Shown here one piece after another: positions 17,544 through 26,265 of a DNA stretch of 64,000 bases (positions are counted from its first letter, which is position 1; each line of letters begins with the position of its first letter). Source of the stretch: Bin55 sp028819195 (GTDB lineage: Bacteria > Pseudomonadota > Gammaproteobacteria > Pseudomonadales > Azotimanducaceae); the NCBI GenBank assembly GCA_028819195.1, contig JAPPMF010000004.1, positions 69,930 to 133,929 on the forward strand, in the 5' to 3' direction. Position numbers and translations under genes: made by a program. A model generated the notes under the pieces. It was not told the origin of the DNA and did no database searches. It worked only from the letters and a program-made list of their open reading frames with translations.

Positions 17544-18632
17544 ATGAACAGTCGCCACCGCCGTGAGGATCTTAGTGAATTAGAGGTAACTGATGAGCAG
17601 TTACTATTTTTGCTGAATCAACGTGCCGAATTGTTTCGAGCAAAACAAGAATCTGAGCGTTCAACGAACCAAGGACAAAGCTCGTTGAAGGAAACAGTTC
17701 GTGATGCGCAGTTCGTTCAGCGACTTCTAGAACTCAATCAAGGTCCACTGACTGATGAACAAATTGAAAGTTTGTTTCGTGAAATTGAATCTTGTTGTTC
17801 ATCGCTGCAAAGTCCGACGATCATTGCTTTTCAAGCACGCTCTGGAACGCCGGTAGAGGATGCTGCCCTTCAACATTTCGGAACTGGGGTTTCCTTAGTA
17901 CCACAAGCGACCGTGAACGGCGTGTTTCGGTCCGTTGAGAAAGGTACGGCCTCCTATGGTATTGTCCCGATTGAAGGCAATATAGATCGTTCTTTTAGTG
18001 TTACTTTTGATTGCTTTCTGCAACGAAATGTCAAAATTTGTGGTGAAGTACCGTATGCCTTACGGTATGCAATCCTCGCTCGGCCACGCACCTCGCTAGA
18101 TGCCATCGATGTGGTATATGCACAAGCGGATGCTTTGACTACTTGTCGCGACTGGTTGCAACGGCATTTGCCACATGTACAAACGCAGGAAGTAGCTAGC
18201 GGGACCGAAGCGGTTCAGTATGCGCAGGATCGAAAGAATTCCGCTGCGATTGCAGGTAAGTTGCGCGTAGAACAGTTCCAGCTAGAAGTGTTACAAGACA
18301 ATATCGAAGATGAAGCTGAAAATTACGTTCGTTATGTTATCCTTGGAAGTGAATCTGGACCCCCCTCTGGTAATGATAAAACCTCTATTATTGTGAGTTC
18401 TAAGGATGAGCCAGGGGCACTCTATCGAATCCTTTCGCCATTTCAAAAGTACAACATCAGTTTGTCGAGGATTGAGACTCGACCAATCCATAGCGATGGA
18501 GTTTTTCTCTTTTTTCTCGACTTTGAAGGACATGAGTCTGAGAAACATGTACAAAAAGCACTATCTGCAATCGAACAAGTGACCAAGATGGTTAATCGCT
18601 TGGGTTCCTATCCTAAGGCATCAGCTCATTGA
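17544..18632 (+). CDS. pheA: PheA-like protein with eroded CM and PDT active sites and an intact ACT domain
   Basis: Length (362 residues), domain order and location between serC and cmk identify this as the P-protein, normally chorismate mutase plus prephenate dehydratase. Aligned by eye to E. coli, the mutase domain keeps Arg28 (in LLNQRAEL) and the Gln near position 88. It has Leu for Arg11, Glu for Lys39 and Asp for Glu52. In the dehydratase domain the ENS motif reads EGN (residues 144-146), GTFTE reads GTPVE, and the TRF motif with the catalytic Thr reads VRY (Val262). The ACT domain keeps GALYRILSPF and ETRP. The frame is intact, so this is likely a pseudoenzyme or altered-function protein, not a decayed gene. 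Confidence 0.85.
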   Translation: MNSRHRREDLSELEVTDEQLLFLLNQRAELFRAKQESERSTNQGQSSLKETVRDAQFVQRLLELNQGPLTDEQIESLFREIESCCSSLQSPTIIAFQARSGTPVEDAALQHFGTGVSLVPQATVNGVFRSVEKGTASYGIVPIEGNIDRSFSVTFDCFLQRNVKICGEVPYALRYAILARPRTSLDAIDVVYAQADALTTCRDWLQRHLPHVQTQEVASGTEAVQYAQDRKNSAAIAGKLRVEQFQLEVLQDNIEDEAENYVRYVILGSESGPPSGNDKTSIIVSSKDEPGALYRILSPFQKYNISLSRIETRPIHSDGVFLFFLDFEGHESEKHVQKALSAIEQVTKMVNRLGSYPKASAH

Positions 18633-18712
18633 GTTTAAAACCCCTCCGAACTGAGTTTTTTGAGACCCAGTTTTTCCATAAATATTGGATGTAGACCTCG
18701 ATTACCCCCAGT

Positions 18713-19471
18713 ATGAACTCGAACGTTCCTGTCATAACGATCGATGGGCTAGCAGCGTCGGGTAAGGGTTCTGTCGCCTGTGAAGTTGCGACTAGACTCG
18801 GTTGGAATCTTCTTGATAGCGGATTGTTTTACCGAGTTGTGGCATTCTTAGTTGATCGCTATGGTTTATCGCTGCATGATGTAAGCCCAATTGTCGGTAT
18901 GATTAATCAAACAACACAGTTTGTCTATTCCAATGCCGGAGTCTCGGTAGCGACGGCGACATCAAACAGCAAGGTACAAACACAAAACACTTTCATACTC
19001 GACGATTCACATCGAGTTGGTTATGTCCGGTGGAACGGAAACGACATCACTAAAGAGGTACGTTCTGACCACATATCGAAAATTGCAGCGAGAGTAGCTG
19101 CTTCGGAGCAGATACGCAAAGTGTTGCGGCCGAAACAACGTGAACGGCGACAACCACCAGGATTAGTAGCTGACGGACGTGATATGGGTACAGTGATTTT
19201 TCCTGACGCGCCGCTTAAGATATTTTTGGAAGCTTCGCTAGCCGTACGCGTGAGTAGACGAATCCGACAGTTGGGTTTAACCGAGACCAAAACTGAATTT
19301 CAGCGAATCGAAAAGACGATGCAAGAGCGCGATAATCGAGACACATTGCGCAAAGTCGCTCCTGCAGTAGCGGCGGTGGATGCGATCAGTCTAGATTCTT
19401 CTGACCAAACACTAGCCGAGACTGTAGAAGTAGTGATAAACTTGGCAAAAGAACGAAAGATTGTTCCGTGA
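18713..19471 (+). CDS. cmk: Cytidylate kinase
   Basis: Cmk phosphorylates CMP and dCMP. The 252-residue product has a P-loop ITIDGLAASGKGS, the LLDSGLFYRVVAF segment that corresponds to the CMP-binding region, VADGRDMGTVIFPDAPLKIF, and a lid region with RDNRDTLRKVAP. The P-loop is slightly unusual, with LAASGKGS where PSGSGKGT is common. It precedes rpsA as in E. coli. The ATG at 18713 has no convincing ribosome binding site. The 80 bases after pheA contain no clear terminator. Confidence 0.93.
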   Translation: MNSNVPVITIDGLAASGKGSVACEVATRLGWNLLDSGLFYRVVAFLVDRYGLSLHDVSPIVGMINQTTQFVYSNAGVSVATATSNSKVQTQNTFILDDSHRVGYVRWNGNDITKEVRSDHISKIAARVAASEQIRKVLRPKQRERRQPPGLVADGRDMGTVIFPDAPLKIFLEASLAVRVSRRIRQLGLTETKTEFQRIEKTMQERDNRDTLRKVAPAVAAVDAISLDSSDQTLAETVEVVINLAKERKIVP

Positions 19472-19524
19472 CTTAGCGAACTTTTGTATGTTGTTGTATA
19501 ACAGTAAAATATTCGTTTTAATTT

Positions 19525-19606
19525 TTGACACTTTACTGGAAACTCCATTCCGCGTTAAACTCAAAATTGACTAAGTTGATTGGTCTTCAGTGACCGTTGA
19601 CACTTT
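19525..19606 (+). repeat. Two copies of TTGACACTTT in the rpsA leader
   Basis: The ten-base sequence TTGACACTTT occurs at 19525-19534 and 19597-19606. Both contain a perfect TTGACA, but no well-placed -10 element is visible 16-18 bases downstream of either. They may be part of rpsA promoter control or chance. Confidence 0.35.
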
Positions 19607-19665
19607 TTCCGATTACCCCAACCTCTTTATCCTTTCTTTTTTTCACCCAACCTAAATCAATTTTT

Positions 19666-21384
19666 ATGAATACTTCCTTTGCTGAACTTTTTGAAGAATC
19701 TGCGCGTACGGTTGAAATGTCTCCCGGTTCAATCATTGTTGGAACCGTTGTTGACATTTCCGATGAATTTGTGACTATGCATGTGGGATTGAAGTCCGAG
19801 GGAATCATTCCACGGGAGCAGTTTCTTAATCACAAAGGTGAACTTAATCTCAATATTGGAGATCAAGTTAAAGTTACCATGGAGGTTGTCGACGATGGTT
19901 TTGGTGAAACACGTTTGTCTCGAGAAAAAGCTAAACGTGTCGAAACGTGGGAGCATCTGGAAGAAGCTTTCGCCAATAAAGAACCTATCAAAGGAGTTTT
20001 TAGTGGGCGTGTTAAAGGTGGTTTTACCGTAAATATTGACGACGTTCGGGCGTTTCTTCCAGGTTCTCTAGTTGTTAGTGATCCCAATCAGGACCCGACA
20101 GAGTTAGAAGGACAGGAATTGGAGTTTCAAATCATCAAGCTTGATACAAACAGAAATAATGTTGTTGTTTCACGCCGTGCGGTGTTAGAAGCAGAACACA
20201 GCGACGAACGGGAAGCTTTACTCGAAGCACTCGCGGAAGGACAAATTCGACAAGGGACTGTGAAAAATCTAACCGATTACGGTGCATTTGTAGATTTAGG
20301 TGGAGTTGACGGTCTCTTACACGTGACTGACATGGCATGGAAACGTATTCGCCATCCAAGTCAAGTACTTTCGGTCGGGCAAGAGGTCACGGTTCGAGTT
20401 CTTTCGTTTGATGCAGAACGGAGTCGTGTTTCCTTAGGAATGAAACAATTAGGCGAGGACCCGTGGATCGACATTTCCCGTCGTTATCCTCCTCAATCAA
20501 AAGTGTACGCCACAGTTACAAATATCACCGATTATGGTTGTTTCGCGGAGATTGAGGACGGAATTGAAGGTCTGGTCCATGTGTCAGAAATGGATTGGAC
20601 TAGCCGTAATGTGATCCCCTCTAAAGTTGTTACACGAGGCGATACCATTGAAGTCATGATAATCGAAATAGACGAAGAACGTAGGCGAGTTTCTTTAGGT
20701 ATTAAACAATGTCTTGACAACCCTTGGGAGCAGTTTGCGGAAACTCACAAAGTTGGTGAAACAGTGTCTGGTGTTGTGCAATCAATCACAGACTTTGGGA
20801 TATTCTTACGTTTAGATGGTAATGTTGACGGTTTGGTACACATCTCTGATATGTCGTGGACCGAACCTGGCGAAACAGTAATACGACGATATAGCAAAGG
20901 CGAGGAAGTCGATGCTGTTGTGATCGCGATAGATGTCGAGCGAGAACGAATTGGATTAGGGATCAAGCAACTCGATGCGGATGTGTTTGGTGATTTCCTT
21001 GAAGCTCATCCCATTGGATCCGTGGTTAACGGTACCGTTGAAGAAGTACGGCAGAAAGATGCTACTGTACTATTAGGCGAAGGTGTCAAAGGAGTTATCA
21101 AAATCGGTGAGATTTCTGAAGAACGAATTGAAGACGTTCGCAATGAACTCAAGGTGGATGAAGAAGTTCAAGCTAGAATCATCGGTACCGACTCAAGACA
21201 AAGAAAGATTTGGCTCTCGATAAAAGAAAGTGAGATCAAGGAAGGCAACAAGATGCAACAAGAGTATCAACAACCGGTAGAAGAAGCCAAGACGATGACT
21301 TTTGGTGAACTGATCAAAACGCAACTTGAAGCCAAGCAAAATGACTCGCCAGAGGAAGAGACCGAAAACGAACAAGAGAAGTAA
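19666..21384 (+). CDS. rpsA: 30S ribosomal protein S1
   Basis: S1 binds mRNA and helps initiation, especially on messages with weak Shine-Dalgarno sequences. The 572-residue protein has six S1 (OB-fold) repeats. The repeats are easy to see from motifs such as GAFVDLGGVDGLLHVTDMAW, GCFAEIEDGIEGLVHVSEMD and GIFLRLDGNVDGLVHISDMS. The C-terminal tail is acidic. I chose the ATG at 19666 because the protein then begins MNTSFAELFEES, as in other S1 proteins. An upstream in-frame ATG at 19597 would add 23 unrelated residues. The leader before the start is pyrimidine-rich with no Shine-Dalgarno motif, as is also true of E. coli rpsA. Confidence 0.96.
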   Translation: MNTSFAELFEESARTVEMSPGSIIVGTVVDISDEFVTMHVGLKSEGIIPREQFLNHKGELNLNIGDQVKVTMEVVDDGFGETRLSREKAKRVETWEHLEEAFANKEPIKGVFSGRVKGGFTVNIDDVRAFLPGSLVVSDPNQDPTELEGQELEFQIIKLDTNRNNVVVSRRAVLEAEHSDEREALLEALAEGQIRQGTVKNLTDYGAFVDLGGVDGLLHVTDMAWKRIRHPSQVLSVGQEVTVRVLSFDAERSRVSLGMKQLGEDPWIDISRRYPPQSKVYATVTNITDYGCFAEIEDGIEGLVHVSEMDWTSRNVIPSKVVTRGDTIEVMIIEIDEERRRVSLGIKQCLDNPWEQFAETHKVGETVSGVVQSITDFGIFLRLDGNVDGLVHISDMSWTEPGETVIRRYSKGEEVDAVVIAIDVERERIGLGIKQLDADVFGDFLEAHPIGSVVNGTVEEVRQKDATVLLGEGVKGVIKIGEISEERIEDVRNELKVDEEVQARIIGTDSRQRKIWLSIKESEIKEGNKMQQEYQQPVEEAKTMTFGELIKTQLEAKQNDSPEEETENEQEK

Positions 21385-21432
21385 TCGGGCTTTGACTTTG
21401 ACTAGCACACGTTAGACTACAGTTGAGAAACG

Positions 21433-21726
21433 TTGGCTTTGAAAAACAAGAATCCAGGGCTTGAAAAAATCCTTGCGACCTATCCGGAATACTCAACCGA
21501 GCAAGTCGAGCTTTATCTTCAATTTATCGTTCAGCAGATGTCTGACGCCTTGGTCATGGCAGAACGTATTGAGGTTCGAGGATTTGGCGTTTTTACTTTA
21601 CGCCGAAGGGTTCCCCGGGTCGGACGAAATCCACAAACAGGGGAACAATTGATGTGGCCTGAGGCATTTTTACCTCATTTCAAACCTAGCGTTGTATTAA
21701 AAGAACGAGTTTCGAACTCTAGCTAA
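21433..21726 (+). CDS. ihfB: Integration host factor subunit beta
   Basis: IHF beta pairs with IHF alpha to bend DNA sharply. The 97-residue protein is an HU/IHF-family member with MAERIEVRGFGVFTLRRR, RVGRNPQTGEQ at the DNA-binding arm tip and PHFKPSVVLKERV at the end. PHFKP and the rpsA-ihfB gene order indicate the beta subunit. The start is TTG at 21433. The N-terminus (LKNKNPGLEKILATYPEY) is divergent from E. coli. It ends convergently to prpD, with 84 bases between them and no strong hairpin. Confidence 0.9.
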   Translation: MALKNKNPGLEKILATYPEYSTEQVELYLQFIVQQMSDALVMAERIEVRGFGVFTLRRRVPRVGRNPQTGEQLMWPEAFLPHFKPSVVLKERVSNSS

Positions 21727-21810
21727 TATTCCGTACTTTTTTTTGCCGTAATCGAGTTACACCTTGGTATTGGCAGTCAAATTTACGTATTCCTGTTAAT
21801 TTTTCTAGGT

Positions 21811-23262
21811 TCATGGACCGACGAACAAGTCCATAAACTCGTGCACCGGAAACGTACGTAATTTATTGGTGTCGCTACAAGCAGTCAAAATTTGATCGAC
21901 ACGATCTTTTGTAAAGTGTGTTTCTAAATTGTGAGTAAACTTCTCCATTAGTTTCGGAATACCTTCAGCCCTTCGGAAACGATGCCCGATCGGATACTCC
22001 ACTTCAACTGGACCGATCGCAGTACCGTCTTTGAACTTAATCTCAATACGATTAGCAATCGAACGTTTATCAGGATCGTGATATTCTCGCGTATAGCGAA
22101 GATCTTCATTTACAACCATCAAGTTGCGTAGTTGATCGATTCGTGGATCGCTTGCAACTGCATCTTCGTAGTCTTCGGCAACGAGATTTCCTTTGAGTAA
22201 CCCAATCGCAACCATGTACTGTAAACAATGATCTCGATCTGCGGGGTTATTCAAAGGTCCAGTTTTACTAATGATTCGAATCGCGGACTCATGAGTTGTC
22301 AATACGATCTCGGAAATTTCATCAATTCGATCGGTAATTTTTGGTGCAAGTTGAACCGCTGCTTCGACGGCGGTTTGCGCATGAAACTCAGCTGGAAATG
22401 AAATCTTGAACAAAATGTTTTCCATAACGTACGAAGTATATGACCGTTCAAATTTGAACTTCTTTCCTTTGAACGATACGTCGTAAAACCCCCAAGTTGG
22501 AGCAGACAGAACACTTGGATATCCCATTTCTCCTTTCAGTACTACTTGCGCTAGATAAACCGCCCGACTAGTAGCATCACCTGCAGCCCAAGATTTTCGC
22601 GAACCTGTGTTGGGTGCGTGTCTATAAGTACGCAGACTAGAACCATCTACAAAAGCATGGGAGAGAGAATCGATAATCTGTTCACGTGTACCACTAAGCA
22701 ATTTAGTCGCAATGGCCGTACTCGCTACTCTCACCAACAATACGTGATCGAGTCCAACACGATTAAAACTATTTTGTAAAGCTAGAACCCCTTGGATTTC
22801 GTGTGCTTGGATCATCGCTTTTAGCACCGTATCCATAGTAATTGGTGCCCTATGTTCGTGAGCATGTTGCTGGCTGAGCCAGTCACAAACACTCAGAATT
22901 GCCCCTAGGTTGTCAGACGGATGCCCCCATTCCGCAGCGAGCCACGTGTCATTGAAGTCTAGCCACCGAATCGTACAGCCAATATCCCATGCTGCCTTTA
23001 CTGGATCGAGTACATAAGAAGTCCCAGGTACCCTTGAACCGAAAGGCACTGAAGTTCCTGAGATGATTGGTCCAAGCAATTTGGTACACTCGGGAAATTG
23101 CAATGCCAATATCCCACATCCGAGCGTATCGAGTAAACACAGTCGAGCTGTTTCGATCGCTTCGGAAGTTGGTGGACTATCGTTTACAACGTAGTCGGCA
23201 ATATCAACTAGAACTTGATCTGGTTTGGGGCGAATGTTGCTGTCGGCACGAGACTGACTCAA
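21811..23262 (-). CDS. prpD: 2-methylcitrate dehydratase (PrpD, MmgE/PrpD family)
   Basis: PrpD dehydrates 2-methylcitrate to 2-methyl-cis-aconitate in propionate breakdown. The 483-residue protein matches the family along its length: LCLLDTLGCGILAL, WLDFNDTWLAAEWGHPSDNLG, YRHAPNTGSRKSWAAGDATSRA and FPAEFHAQTAVEAA. It is the last gene of a - strand group with thrH, prpB and prpC. The presence of prpD means the acnD-prpF alternative is not needed here. The start is TTG at 23262, reading MSQSRADSN. Confidence 0.95.
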   Translation of the reverse strand: MSQSRADSNIRPKPDQVLVDIADYVVNDSPPTSEAIETARLCLLDTLGCGILALQFPECTKLLGPIISGTSVPFGSRVPGTSYVLDPVKAAWDIGCTIRWLDFNDTWLAAEWGHPSDNLGAILSVCDWLSQQHAHEHRAPITMDTVLKAMIQAHEIQGVLALQNSFNRVGLDHVLLVRVASTAIATKLLSGTREQIIDSLSHAFVDGSSLRTYRHAPNTGSRKSWAAGDATSRAVYLAQVVLKGEMGYPSVLSAPTWGFYDVSFKGKKFKFERSYTSYVMENILFKISFPAEFHAQTAVEAAVQLAPKITDRIDEISEIVLTTHESAIRIISKTGPLNNPADRDHCLQYMVAIGLLKGNLVAEDYEDAVASDPRIDQLRNLMVVNEDLRYTREYHDPDKRSIANRIEIKFKDGTAIGPVEVEYPIGHRFRRAEGIPKLMEKFTHNLETHFTKDRVDQILTACSDTNKLRTFPVHEFMDLFVGP

Positions 23263-23286
23263 AGCTGTGACCGTTCCTGTTTAAAT

Positions 23287-24411
23287 CTAACGGTCTTCGA
23301 GTGCAATGTAAGGTCTTGGATCAGAACCAACGTAAGTGGCGCTGGGTCGAATAATACGATTATTACTACGTTGTTCCTTAACGTGTGCTGCCCATCCCGC
23401 GACTCGCGAACATACAAAAATCGGAGTAAACAATTTTGTGGGAATACCCATGTAGCGATAAGCCGGTGCATGAAAGAAATCGGCGTTTGCAAACAATTTC
23501 TTTTCTTCTTTCATTGTTTGTTCAACCGCACATGCTAATTCAAACCAACTAGTGTCTCCATCGTGATAGGCTAGTTTCTTAGCCCACTCTTTGATAATTT
23601 CGTTTCGAGGATCAAATTCACGATAAACGGCATGCCCAAATCCCATGATCAATTCTTTGCGCGCGAGCATTTGTTTTACTTGCTGCACCGCGTGTTCGGG
23701 AGATTCGAAACGTTCAAGCATTGCCATTGCAGCCTCATTAGCACCCCCATGTAGCGGACCTCGTAAGGAACCAATCGCTGCAGTCATACATGAATGAAAG
23801 TCGCTTAACGTTGATGCGCAAACTCTAGCGGTAAAAGTCGATGCGTTGAACTCGTGTTCAGCGTAGAGAATCAACGACACATCTATGACACGGGCATGCA
23901 ATTCATCGGGTTCGAATCCATGCAAAGTTCTTAAAAAATGTTCGGCTAGAGAACGCGCAGGAGAAGAAACATCAGTCCGACGGTCATTGTGAGAGTAGTT
24001 ATACCAATAATTCACAATCGAAGGACATGCCCCAAGAAGTCGTTCCGCGTTATAGTCTTGTTGCGAAAAGTCTGTTTCGGGTTCAAAATTTCCAAGTAAC
24101 GAGATGCCCGTACGTAAAACATCCATCGGATGAGTCGTTGGAGGTAGGAGTTCTAACGTTTGCAGCAATTCTTTCGGCAAGTCGGTGGAAGCAAGAATTC
24201 GGTGTTTAAAGTCAACTAATTCAGTTGTGTTAGGAAGCTTATCGTATAGCAACAAGTAGGCAATTTCTTCGTAAGTTGAATGTTGGGCTAAATCAGTTAT
24301 ATCGTATCCGCGATAGGTCAATCCCGTTCCAGACATACCGACCGTACACAAAGCGGTTTCACCCGCCGACTGGCCTCGTAAGCCTGCTCCACCTAACTTT
24401 TTATCAACCAT
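23287..24411 (-). CDS. prpC: 2-methylcitrate synthase
   Basis: PrpC condenses propionyl-CoA with oxaloacetate. The 374-residue protein is a citrate-synthase-fold enzyme. Active-site residues lie in LYAEHEFNAST, GPLHGGANEAAM, GFGHAVYREFDPR and FANADFFHAPAYRYMGIP. The N-terminus KLGGAGLRGQSAGETALCTVG and the lack of the N-terminal domain of hexameric citrate synthases fit PrpC. The gene lies 24 bases upstream of prpD and 8 bases downstream of prpB, which makes methylcitrate synthase the clear choice over GltA. Confidence 0.95.
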   Translation of the reverse strand: MVDKKLGGAGLRGQSAGETALCTVGMSGTGLTYRGYDITDLAQHSTYEEIAYLLLYDKLPNTTELVDFKHRILASTDLPKELLQTLELLPPTTHPMDVLRTGISLLGNFEPETDFSQQDYNAERLLGACPSIVNYWYNYSHNDRRTDVSSPARSLAEHFLRTLHGFEPDELHARVIDVSLILYAEHEFNASTFTARVCASTLSDFHSCMTAAIGSLRGPLHGGANEAAMAMLERFESPEHAVQQVKQMLARKELIMGFGHAVYREFDPRNEIIKEWAKKLAYHDGDTSWFELACAVEQTMKEEKKLFANADFFHAPAYRYMGIPTKLFTPIFVCSRVAGWAAHVKEQRSNNRIIRPSATYVGSDPRPYIALEDR

Positions 24412-24419
24412 TTCGTATT

Positions 24420-25280
24420 TCAGTCCTCAGTTGAATTTATCGCAGCTTCCCACGTGTGATAGTTCAACATTTCGTAAAGTTCTTCCCGGGTTTGCATCTT
24501 ACTCAAGGTATCTATTTGTTTATCTCGGCGAATCGCACTATAGGTTTCAAGTGCTGCCTTAGACATGGACCGAAACGCTGAAAGAGGATAGAGCGCTAAA
24601 GCGATGCCCATACTTGCTAACTCATCAATTGAAAAAAGTGGTGTCTTACCAAATTCAGTCAGATTCGCAAGAACAGGAACACTTGAATGTTCTGTTATTT
24701 TACAGTACGTATGATAATCGTATATTGCTTCAGGAAAAATAACATCAGCCCCAACCTCAATAAATCTTGTGATTCGTTCAAGAACTTCTTCAAGACCAAA
24801 CTGCTGAAAAGCATCTGTACGAGCGACAATTGAAAATTTAGTGTCAGTTCGGGCATCGGTTGCAGCCTTCAAGCGATCACACATTTCGTCAATTGATACG
24901 ACTTGCTTATCTGGGAGATGTCCACAACGTTTTTGGCCGATTTGATCTTCGAGATGTACTGCGGCTACACCTGCTTGTTCTAATTCTTTTATTGTTCGAG
25001 TAATATTGAATGCACTTCCCCAACCGGTATCGATATCAACTAATAAGGGCAACTCTGTTGCACTCGTGATTCGATTTGCGTCGGTTAAAACGTCGTGTAA
25101 CGAAGTAACCCCAAGGTCAGGTAAGCCGTATGAAGCCGCCGCGACTCCACTCCCTGAGAGATAAATACATTTAAATCCAGCCGCTTCTGCTAATTTAGCA
25201 CAATAGGCATTAATCGTACCGACAATCTGTAGTGGTTTCTCGTCAGCGATTGCTTGCCAAAATCTACTTCCCGGTGACAT
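24420..25280 (-). CDS. prpB: 2-methylisocitrate lyase
   Basis: PrpB cleaves 2-methylisocitrate to pyruvate and succinate. The 286-residue protein belongs to the isocitrate lyase/PEP mutase superfamily. It shows the catalytic KRCGH loop, the Mg-binding LLVDIDTGWGSAFN, and HLEDQIGQ. IVARTDAFQQFG and PEAIYD complete the family pattern. The ATG at 25280 follows the thrH stop by two bases, so both are read from one transcript. Confidence 0.95.
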   Translation of the reverse strand: MSPGSRFWQAIADEKPLQIVGTINAYCAKLAEAAGFKCIYLSGSGVAAASYGLPDLGVTSLHDVLTDANRITSATELPLLVDIDTGWGSAFNITRTIKELEQAGVAAVHLEDQIGQKRCGHLPDKQVVSIDEMCDRLKAATDARTDTKFSIVARTDAFQQFGLEEVLERITRFIEVGADVIFPEAIYDYHTYCKITEHSSVPVLANLTEFGKTPLFSIDELASMGIALALYPLSAFRSMSKAALETYSAIRRDKQIDTLSKMQTREELYEMLNYHTWEAAINSTED

Positions 25281-25282
25281 GT

Positions 25283-25894
25283 CTAGACCTGTGAACTCAG
25301 TAATTTTTCTAGTTTTTCTTTAAGTTGTTCGAAATTTTTAACGACCGCTATGTCCGGATGGTCGGCTATTACATTTGCTGGTGGATTAAAGAAAAAACCA
25401 TGAGATGCTTCATTTATCATACCGACGTCGTTGTATGAGTCACCGGTTGCTATTGTCGAAAGTTTGATTGATCTCAACGCGCGAATCACATGAGTTTTAG
25501 GGTCTTCTTGTCGGCGAACATAGCCCACAATACTACTATCTGAACTCAGTTTAAGGTGGTGGCAAAGTAAGAAAGGATGATTGAGTTTTGACATGATTGG
25601 ATTAGCAAACTCGTAGAAAGTGTCGGATAGGATCATGACCTGAAAAATACGTCTTGCCCAATTCAAAAATTCTTTCGCACCGGTCAATGGTTCGATTTTT
25701 TCAACGATGGGTTGCAGATTTGTGTATCGAATTTGGTGTTCTTTCATCAATCCTAAGCGCATTCGCATAAGTTCTGCATAATCGGGTATATCGCGAGTTG
25801 TTTTACCTAAATCCGGGATACCGGTTGCGATTGAGAGTTCCATCCAAAATTCTGGAACTAATACTCCCTCAAGATCTAAACAGAGTACGTACAT
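25283..25894 (-). CDS. thrH: ThrH-type HAD phosphatase/phosphotransferase
   Basis: ThrH of Pseudomonas aeruginosa is a phosphoserine phosphatase that can also transfer phosphate to homoserine. The 203-residue protein matches it closely: CLDLEGVLVPEFW (nucleophile Asp in HAD motif I), TTRDIPDYAELMRMRL, VMILSDTFYEF (motif II), RRQEDPKTHVI (motif III Lys) and GDSYNDVGMI (motif IV). It is the first of four closely spaced genes with prpB, prpC and prpD. That placement is unusual, because ThrH has no known part in propionate metabolism. It may supply serine alongside serC, or the link may be only shared transcription. Confidence 0.9.
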   Translation of the reverse strand: MYVLCLDLEGVLVPEFWMELSIATGIPDLGKTTRDIPDYAELMRMRLGLMKEHQIRYTNLQPIVEKIEPLTGAKEFLNWARRIFQVMILSDTFYEFANPIMSKLNHPFLLCHHLKLSSDSSIVGYVRRQEDPKTHVIRALRSIKLSTIATGDSYNDVGMINEASHGFFFNPPANVIADHPDIAVVKNFEQLKEKLEKLLSSQV

Positions 25895-25955
25895 ACTTTA
25901 ACTCAGCTATTTCGACAAGACTACAGGCTTTAGCGTACTGCGGTAAACTAAATTG

Positions 25956-25977
25956 CATTCGTCGCGCGCGACGAATG
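25956..25977. promoter_or_regulatory. 22-bp perfect palindrome upstream of thrH-prpBCD
   Basis: CATTCGTCGCG is followed directly by its exact reverse complement, giving a 22-bp symmetric site in the 104 bases between the YdcH-like gene and thrH. The nine-base sequence ATTGCATTC occurs on both sides (25952-25960 and 25979-25987). On the - strand it could be a terminator stem followed by CAATTTAGTTT. It could also be an operator 60-80 bases upstream of thrH. Confidence 0.65.
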
Positions 25978-25998
25978 GATTGCATTCTTGTTTTGAGA

Positions 25999-26208
25999 CT
26001 AACCGTGTTCAGCACTGACGTGCTGTTTCTGCATATTCTCTAACCACACGATACGATCTCGTAACGACAGTTTTTTCTTTTTCAATCTTTGGATACGCAT
26101 CTCATCTTCATGCCCAGTCTTAATGAGAATAGAGATGATTTCATCCAGATCTCGGTGTTCGATACGTAGCTGTTCGATTGTGAATTGAGTGTCGCTATCG
26201 TCGTTCAA
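25999..26208 (-). CDS. YdcH-like DUF465 small coiled-coil protein
   Basis: The 69-residue protein is rich in charged residues and predicted to be almost wholly helical. The pattern is that of DUF465/YdcH proteins: EHRDLDEIISILIKTGHEDE followed by RIQRLKKKKLSLRDRIVWLE. The molecular role of this family is not established. The start is TTG at 26208 with a perfect AGGAGG at 26215-26220 six bases upstream, which decides it over an in-frame ATG at 26265. It lies upstream of thrH on the same strand, separated by the 22-bp palindrome. Confidence 0.82.
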   Translation of the reverse strand: MNDDSDTQFTIEQLRIEHRDLDEIISILIKTGHEDEMRIQRLKKKKLSLRDRIVWLENMQKQHVSAEHG

Positions 26209-26265
26209 GTTAAACCTCCTCAAGCGATGTAAGTTGACTGATAAATTGCAGGGTAATCGGTACAC

